Part shown: piece after piece, positions 15,357 through 19,536 of the stretch
How the letters are laid out: each line of letters opens with the position of its first letter
Numbering within the stretch: position 1 is the first letter of the stretch
Source: an uncultured Treponema sp.
GTDB taxonomy: Bacteria; Spirochaetota; Spirochaetia; Treponematales; Treponemataceae
Direction of reading: 5' to 3'
Assembly (NCBI GenBank): GCA_905372265.1
Contig: CAJPOL010000028.1
Location: 1-19,536 of the forward strand
DNA length: 19,536 bases
Translations under genes and position numbers: made by a program
The notes under the pieces: model-generated
What the model saw: the letters and a program-made list of their open reading frames with translations, nothing else
Told to the model about the DNA's origin: nothing
Databases searched by the model: none

Positions 15357-17204
15357 ATGGAAAAAGTTCAAACAAAACAAAAGGCGCCTTACGGCGTGTT
15401 AAGCAATGTCGTTTTTATGCTGAAAACGGCGTTCGGCTCCTATAAATCGGTTCCCGTGTTTGTCGTAATAGAGGCGCTGCTGTCTATTACCGACAGTCTG
15501 CTTTCTCTTTTCTTTGCGCCGGCAGTGCTCTCGCTTATTCAACGGCGGGAAGCGCCGGCAGCATTGTGCATCACCGTCATATCGTTTGCCGCTGCAATGA
15601 TAGCGTTGCGCAGCCTCTCAGCATATTGCGCAACAAATCATTTGTTCGGCAGAATAGGAGTACGCAGTCAGATTCTCAGAATGATCGGCGTAAAGGCGAT
15701 GACAACTTCTTATAGTAACTTGGAAAAAAATGAATTCACGACAATGCAAACGAGAACTGAAAAATGTACCCAAAGCAACAGCGCTGCAGCAGAAGCGATC
15801 TGGGGTACACTGGAGCAGCTGTTAAAATGTATGCTCGGCTGTATCATATATGTGATACTGCTTTCTTCGATTAACTTTTATATTGCGTCCGTAACGCTTT
15901 TGACAACGGTTATCGGCTTTATGCTGAGCAACAGCGTAACCATGTGGAAGTACCGGCATAAGGATGAAGAAGACCGGCACCTAGGCAGGCTGTGGTATAT
16001 CTCCGGAGAATGTATCGACATAGCGGGAGCAAAGGACATCCGGCTGTTCGGTATGCAGCCGTGGCTGAAAGAAATGTACTATAAACACCGGATGCTGCTC
16101 CGCCGTTTCCAGCTGAAAGGAGAAAAACGCTATCTGCTTGTCGGATGCGCCGATCTGGTATTAACGGCGCTGCGGAACGGTTTTGCTTACTATTGGCTTG
16201 TACTGCTGGTTATACGCCGCGAAATGACCGTTCCCGAGTTTGTGCTGTATTTTGCCGCAGTCGGAACTTTTACTCAATGGATAAACGGGATATTGAGTCA
16301 GTGTTCTGATCTCTATAGAGAATCGCTTGATCTTTCTTCCGTACTCGAATTTCTCAACTATCCGGATGATTTCGTTTTTGAAACGGGCGCAGCCGTTCCG
16401 CTTGCGCAGGAAAATACCATCGAATTAAAAAACGTCTCGTTCTCCTACGGTGAAAGCAGCGTCCCCGTGCTTAATACGATCAATCTCACCATCAAGCCGA
16501 AAGAAAAGATCGCTGTTGTCGGGCTGAACGGCGCCGGTAAAACAACCCTTATCAAACTGATTACCGGCTTATACAATCCGACGCGCGGACAGGTATTGAT
16601 AAACGGCGCCGATGTACGAACGCTGAACCGCCGTGCATACTACCGCTGCTTTAGTGCAGTTTTTCAAGAGCATTCTTTATTACCCCTTTCGATTGCAGAA
16701 AATATTGCGCAATCGGCGGACGGCGCTGCGGATAAAGCAAAGGTTGCCGAATGTCTGCGCAAGGCCGGTTTATACGATAAAGTCTCGACTCTTCCGCATA
16801 AAGAAGATACGCTTTTATGTAAAGAAGTATTTCCCGATGCAGCCGAACTATCAGGCGGTGAAACGCAAAAACTGCTGCTTGCGCGCGCATTGTACAAAGA
16901 AAGCCCGTTCCTGATTTTGGATGAACCGACCGCAGCTCTTGACCCCATTGCGGAACATGAGCTCTATATGAAATATAATGAGCTGACGCATGAGAAAAGC
17001 TCACTATTTATCTCGCACCGGCTCGCCTCTACGCGCTTTTGCGACAGAATACTCCTTTTAAAGGACGGCCGCATTGCCGAAGAAGGCAGCCATGAAGAAT
17101 TGCTCCGCTTGAACGGCGAATATGCCGCTCTGTTTGCCGTGCAGAGCAAATATTATCAAAAAGCGCCTGAAAATGATTCGGCGAAAGGAGACGCCGATGA
17201 ATAA
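15357..17204 (+). CDS. ABC exporter half-transporter A (fused membrane and ATPase domains)
   Basis: A 615-residue protein with an N-terminal six-helix exporter domain (about 30-320) and a C-terminal ATPase. Catalytic motifs are intact: Walker A GLNGAGKTT (389-397), Q-loop Gln437, signature LSGGE (498-502), Walker B FLILDE with catalytic Glu523, and H-loop His554. The AKDIRLFGM segment (225-233) in the long cytoplasmic loop is common in bacterial exporters of the peptide/multidrug type. The start is supported by AGGA seven bases before ATG. It overlaps the next gene by eight bases, so the two are made together and probably form a heterodimer. Cargo is unknown; no peptide precursor or modification gene lies beside it. 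Expression is probably controlled by the G-tract promoter upstream. Confidence 0.9.
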   Translation: MEKVQTKQKAPYGVLSNVVFMLKTAFGSYKSVPVFVVIEALLSITDSLLSLFFAPAVLSLIQRREAPAALCITVISFAAAMIALRSLSAYCATNHLFGRIGVRSQILRMIGVKAMTTSYSNLEKNEFTTMQTRTEKCTQSNSAAAEAIWGTLEQLLKCMLGCIIYVILLSSINFYIASVTLLTTVIGFMLSNSVTMWKYRHKDEEDRHLGRLWYISGECIDIAGAKDIRLFGMQPWLKEMYYKHRMLLRRFQLKGEKRYLLVGCADLVLTALRNGFAYYWLVLLVIRREMTVPEFVLYFAAVGTFTQWINGILSQCSDLYRESLDLSSVLEFLNYPDDFVFETGAAVPLAQENTIELKNVSFSYGESSVPVLNTINLTIKPKEKIAVVGLNGAGKTTLIKLITGLYNPTRGQVLINGADVRTLNRRAYYRCFSAVFQEHSLLPLSIAENIAQSADGAADKAKVAECLRKAGLYDKVSTLPHKEDTLLCKEVFPDAAELSGGETQKLLLARALYKESPFLILDEPTAALDPIAEHELYMKYNELTHEKSSLFISHRLASTRFCDRILLLKDGRIAEEGSHEELLRLNGEYAALFAVQSKYYQKAPENDSAKGDADE

Positions 17205-19056
17205 GCCCCGTATGTATACAACACGCGTCCTCGCGCTGTTTTTTCATAAACGGCCGCGTATGTTTATCAGTTTAGCGGCAGAAAAATTGATATCCGGTTT
17301 GCTGCCGTTTGCCGGCATTTATTTTTCTGCAAAGATAATTAATGAACTGCTGTTTGTGTATGAAGGAATAAAAGAGCCGCAGCAGACCCTTGTACCGCTC
17401 ATTTATACCGCTTTGGCCGTAACTGCACTGGGTATGTTGATCAGTGCGCTGCTCAGATGCTGGAAAAACTATGAGCATGCCGGTTTATGGTATGAAGGAA
17501 CCGGTCTTTATGTAGAAAAATGGCTGGATACCGATTTTCAAAACAGAGAAAGCGCCCGTGTCAACGAACTCTATAGCAAAATAAGGCAAACCGATAATTG
17601 GGGCGGGCAAGGATTGTTAAAAGCGTTGTGGCAATTCGATGATCTTTGTGCGCATACAATCGCTTTGACTGCTTCCGTTTCGTTAACCGTAAGTCTGTTT
17701 ACGTCTAAAGTTCAAGCGGGACATCTCGCATTTTTAAATAGTCCGCTCTCCATTTTTGCGCTTGGGGCCGTATTATTGGCTTTGATCGTGATTTCTGCCC
17801 GTTTAACGGTAAAAGGAGAGAGCTATTGGACAAAAGGAGCCGAATCCGCCCGTCAGGGGAACCGCGTGTTTAGCGCTGTTTGTAACTTAATGTATGAAAA
17901 AAAACGGGCAATGGATGTGCGTCTATACGGGCAGCATCTGCAAGTACAAAAAATAGCCGCCTCCGACACCGCATTTCTTCCGAACGGGATATTCGCCTCC
18001 TACGCCCGTAAGGGCATGGGCTTGTGTTTTGCCGCCGCTGCATTTACGGAACATGCGCTAATGATCTTTATTTACATTTTTGTCGGCTTAAAAGCCTTGG
18101 GCGGCGCTTTTCCGGCCGGTCAGCTTATGCAGTATGCCGCAAGCATTACCGCTTTTTCTTCGGCGCTGGCCGGTTTTTTTAAAACAATCGGCGGTATCAA
18201 AAATAATGAAGTGTTCCTTAAAGATACGTTCGAGTTTTTGGACATGCCCGATTCTATGCCGAAAGGGACAAAAACACTCGTATATGAACCTGAAAAAGAG
18301 TACGTGATAACCTTTAACAACGTCTCTTTTACCTACCCCGGCAGTGAGCGCCCTGCGCTGCGTGCGGTTAATGTTACGCTTAATCCAAAAGACCGGCTTG
18401 CAATCGTCGGTAAAAACGGCAGCGGTAAAACCACGTTTATAAAACTTTTATGCCGGCTGTACGACCCTGATGAAGGTGAGATTTTACTGAACGGCGTCAA
18501 CATTGCCGAATACACCTATGACAGTTATGCGGCGTTTTTTTCAGTCGTATTTCAGGATTTTAATTTACCGGCTTTTACGCTTGGGCAAAATGTTGCAGCG
18601 GCCGAAACGTACGATACGGAAAAAGTACGGCGGGCGCTTGCAAAGGCTGATTTTCATCTTGATCCCGCTAAGTTTACGGATAAAGAGGACACCTACCTGT
18701 CTCAGCGGTTTGAAAAAAACGGCGTATCGATATCGGGCGGCGAAGGGCAAAAAATCGCTATTGCCCGCGCATTGTACAAAGACAGCCCGTTTTTGATCTT
18801 GGATGAACCGACCGCCGCCCTTGACCCGCTTGCGGAGCAGGAGATTTATTCCCGCTTTAATGAGATGACCGAAGATAAAACGGCCGTTTTTATTTCGCAC
18901 CGGCTTTCCTCCTGCCGTTTTTGCGCCAAAATCCTTGTATTTGATGAGGGCCGTATTGTGCAAAGCGGCCGGCACGAAGACCTTGTAGCAGACACGGCAG
19001 GAACGTACTGCGCTTTGTGGAATGCGCAAGCGCAGTATTATACCAAAGAGCAGTAA
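17197..19056 (+). CDS. ABC exporter half-transporter B (fused membrane and ATPase domains)
   Basis: A 619-residue partner of the preceding half-transporter, with the same order of domains: membrane part to about 335, ATPase after 365. Motifs are Walker A GKNGSGKTT (405-413), Q-loop Gln453, signature ISGGE (512-516), FLILDE with Glu537, and His568. Both ATP sites of the presumed heterodimer therefore look active, unlike exporters with one degenerate site. The start is ATG 17197, six bases after AAAGGAG (17184-17190); it overlaps the stop of half A in ATGAATAA, so translation is coupled. The membrane part carries MDVRLYG (239-245), equivalent to DIRLFG in half A. Cargo unknown. No convincing terminator was found in the 85 bases after the stop. 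Confidence 0.9.
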   Translation: MNKPRMYTTRVLALFFHKRPRMFISLAAEKLISGLLPFAGIYFSAKIINELLFVYEGIKEPQQTLVPLIYTALAVTALGMLISALLRCWKNYEHAGLWYEGTGLYVEKWLDTDFQNRESARVNELYSKIRQTDNWGGQGLLKALWQFDDLCAHTIALTASVSLTVSLFTSKVQAGHLAFLNSPLSIFALGAVLLALIVISARLTVKGESYWTKGAESARQGNRVFSAVCNLMYEKKRAMDVRLYGQHLQVQKIAASDTAFLPNGIFASYARKGMGLCFAAAAFTEHALMIFIYIFVGLKALGGAFPAGQLMQYAASITAFSSALAGFFKTIGGIKNNEVFLKDTFEFLDMPDSMPKGTKTLVYEPEKEYVITFNNVSFTYPGSERPALRAVNVTLNPKDRLAIVGKNGSGKTTFIKLLCRLYDPDEGEILLNGVNIAEYTYDSYAAFFSVVFQDFNLPAFTLGQNVAAAETYDTEKVRRALAKADFHLDPAKFTDKEDTYLSQRFEKNGVSISGGEGQKIAIARALYKDSPFLILDEPTAALDPLAEQEIYSRFNEMTEDKTAVFISHRLSSCRFCAKILVFDEGRIVQSGRHEDLVADTAGTYCALWNAQAQYYTKEQ

Positions 19057-19141
19057 ATGGCGGGTTTAGTCAGATATGGATCGGAAAGATATATGTGATG
19101 ATGAAATAGTGTTTGACACCAGTATAATTACCTATGACACA

Positions 19142-19536
19142 TCACAAATTACCCATTGTTTTTACGTCCTGTACGGTTAATCCTGTTGCAGCTGCGATAT
19201 TTTCAATAGATAGGCCGAATTGCAAGAGGTTCTTTGCCGTTTCAAGCTTTGCTTGATGGGAACCGCGAGCTTCACCTTCGGCAAGGCCGAGTGATTTACC
19301 GCGTTCAAGCCCCGCACTAAATTGAACTTCAGAAATAGTAGCGATGTCGCTTTTCAGCTTCATACGGGATTCATAGAGCTTGCGCTCTACCGGACTAAGC
19401 GTTAATACGTCTATCTGCTCATTCAACATTTGTAATATCGGTGATGTTGTTGCTATCATCGCGCGTTCCTCCTTATCATCCGTCGCTATAAACCGTAACC
19501 AGATGATATGTTTTTACTTGCCGGTAGATGTGGTAC
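19142..19536 (-). pseudogene. C-terminal part of an Rpn-family nuclease/putative transposase, broken and cut by the window edge
   Basis: From 19513 down to 19142 the frame is open and reads WLRFIATDKEERAM, then LSPVERKLYESR, then an ERGKSLGLAEGEARG stretch, ending AKNLLQFGLSIENIAAATGL. This is the typical tail of PD-(D/E)XK 'Rpn' recombination-promoting nucleases (about 300 residues when complete). A frame-internal TAA at 19516-19514, next to a run of five A, interrupts it. Residues readable in another frame just upstream (VPHLPASK) look like the family's region before WLRF, so a one-base slip in the A run is the likely cause. ATG 19459 would give only 105 residues without a catalytic domain. 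The nuclease domain lies beyond the window or is lost. Confidence 0.6.

Noticed and set aside
18565..19029. A 154-codon - strand open frame opposite half-transporter B
   Set aside because: It is antisense to the conserved ATPase domain and has no supporting features.
19113..19128. TTGACA followed by TATAAT after the exporter pair
   Set aside because: The two boxes are only four bases apart and no + strand gene follows.

Overview
The window looks like a piece of a Treponema chromosome, probably from the oral group. The reasons are the mix of lipoproteins with loose lipoboxes, outer-membrane proteins and large Ig-repeat surface proteins, moderate GC, a homopolymeric G tract in a promoter (a treponemal habit), and an Rpn-family 'transposase' remnant at the right edge. 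The genus is inferred from gene content; there is no rRNA or other marker here.

Layout. (1) 55-2341, + strand: a polar amino-acid ABC importer (lipoprotein binding protein, HisM/GlnP-type permease, ATPase), clearly more AT-rich than the rest. (2) 2409-3843, +: a MATE efflux pump with its own strong-looking promoter, ending in a bidirectional terminator. (3) 7505 to 3903, - strand: a three-gene envelope cluster, with a secreted protein carrying FlgT/CsgG-like domains plus a predicted C-terminal beta barrel, then two lipoproteins. (4) 7607-9160, +: a small HAMP-less chemotaxis-receptor-like protein, divergent from the envelope cluster; the two predicted promoters share their -35 region. (5) 9161-9437: a structured leader, followed by a 75-residue NifU-type Fe-S scaffold protein and, directly downstream, a giant protein of about 1556 residues with about 13 Ig-like domains and a C-terminal barrel-like domain. 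(6) 15199 to 14411, -: NADH pyrophosphatase NudC, convergent with the giant gene. (7) 15301-19056, +: a translationally coupled pair of ABC exporter half-transporters. (8) 19142 to the right edge, -: the C-terminal part of a broken Rpn-family nuclease/transposase gene.

The most striking signal is the promoter of the exporter pair. A perfect TTGACA and a GATAAT are separated by exactly 17 bp, and 12 of those 17 bp are an uninterrupted run of G. Slippage in that run would change the spacer length, so the operon is a strong candidate for on/off phase variation by the mechanism known for T. pallidum TP0126. Other points worth a second look are the FlgT/LPP20-like envelope trio, the giant Ig-repeat protein with a C-terminal barrel, the unusual chemoreceptor, the folded leader before the NifU-like gene, and the base-composition step near 2.4 kb. 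No tRNA, rRNA, CRISPR array or complete insertion sequence was seen, and no gene-free stretch exceeds 300 bases.
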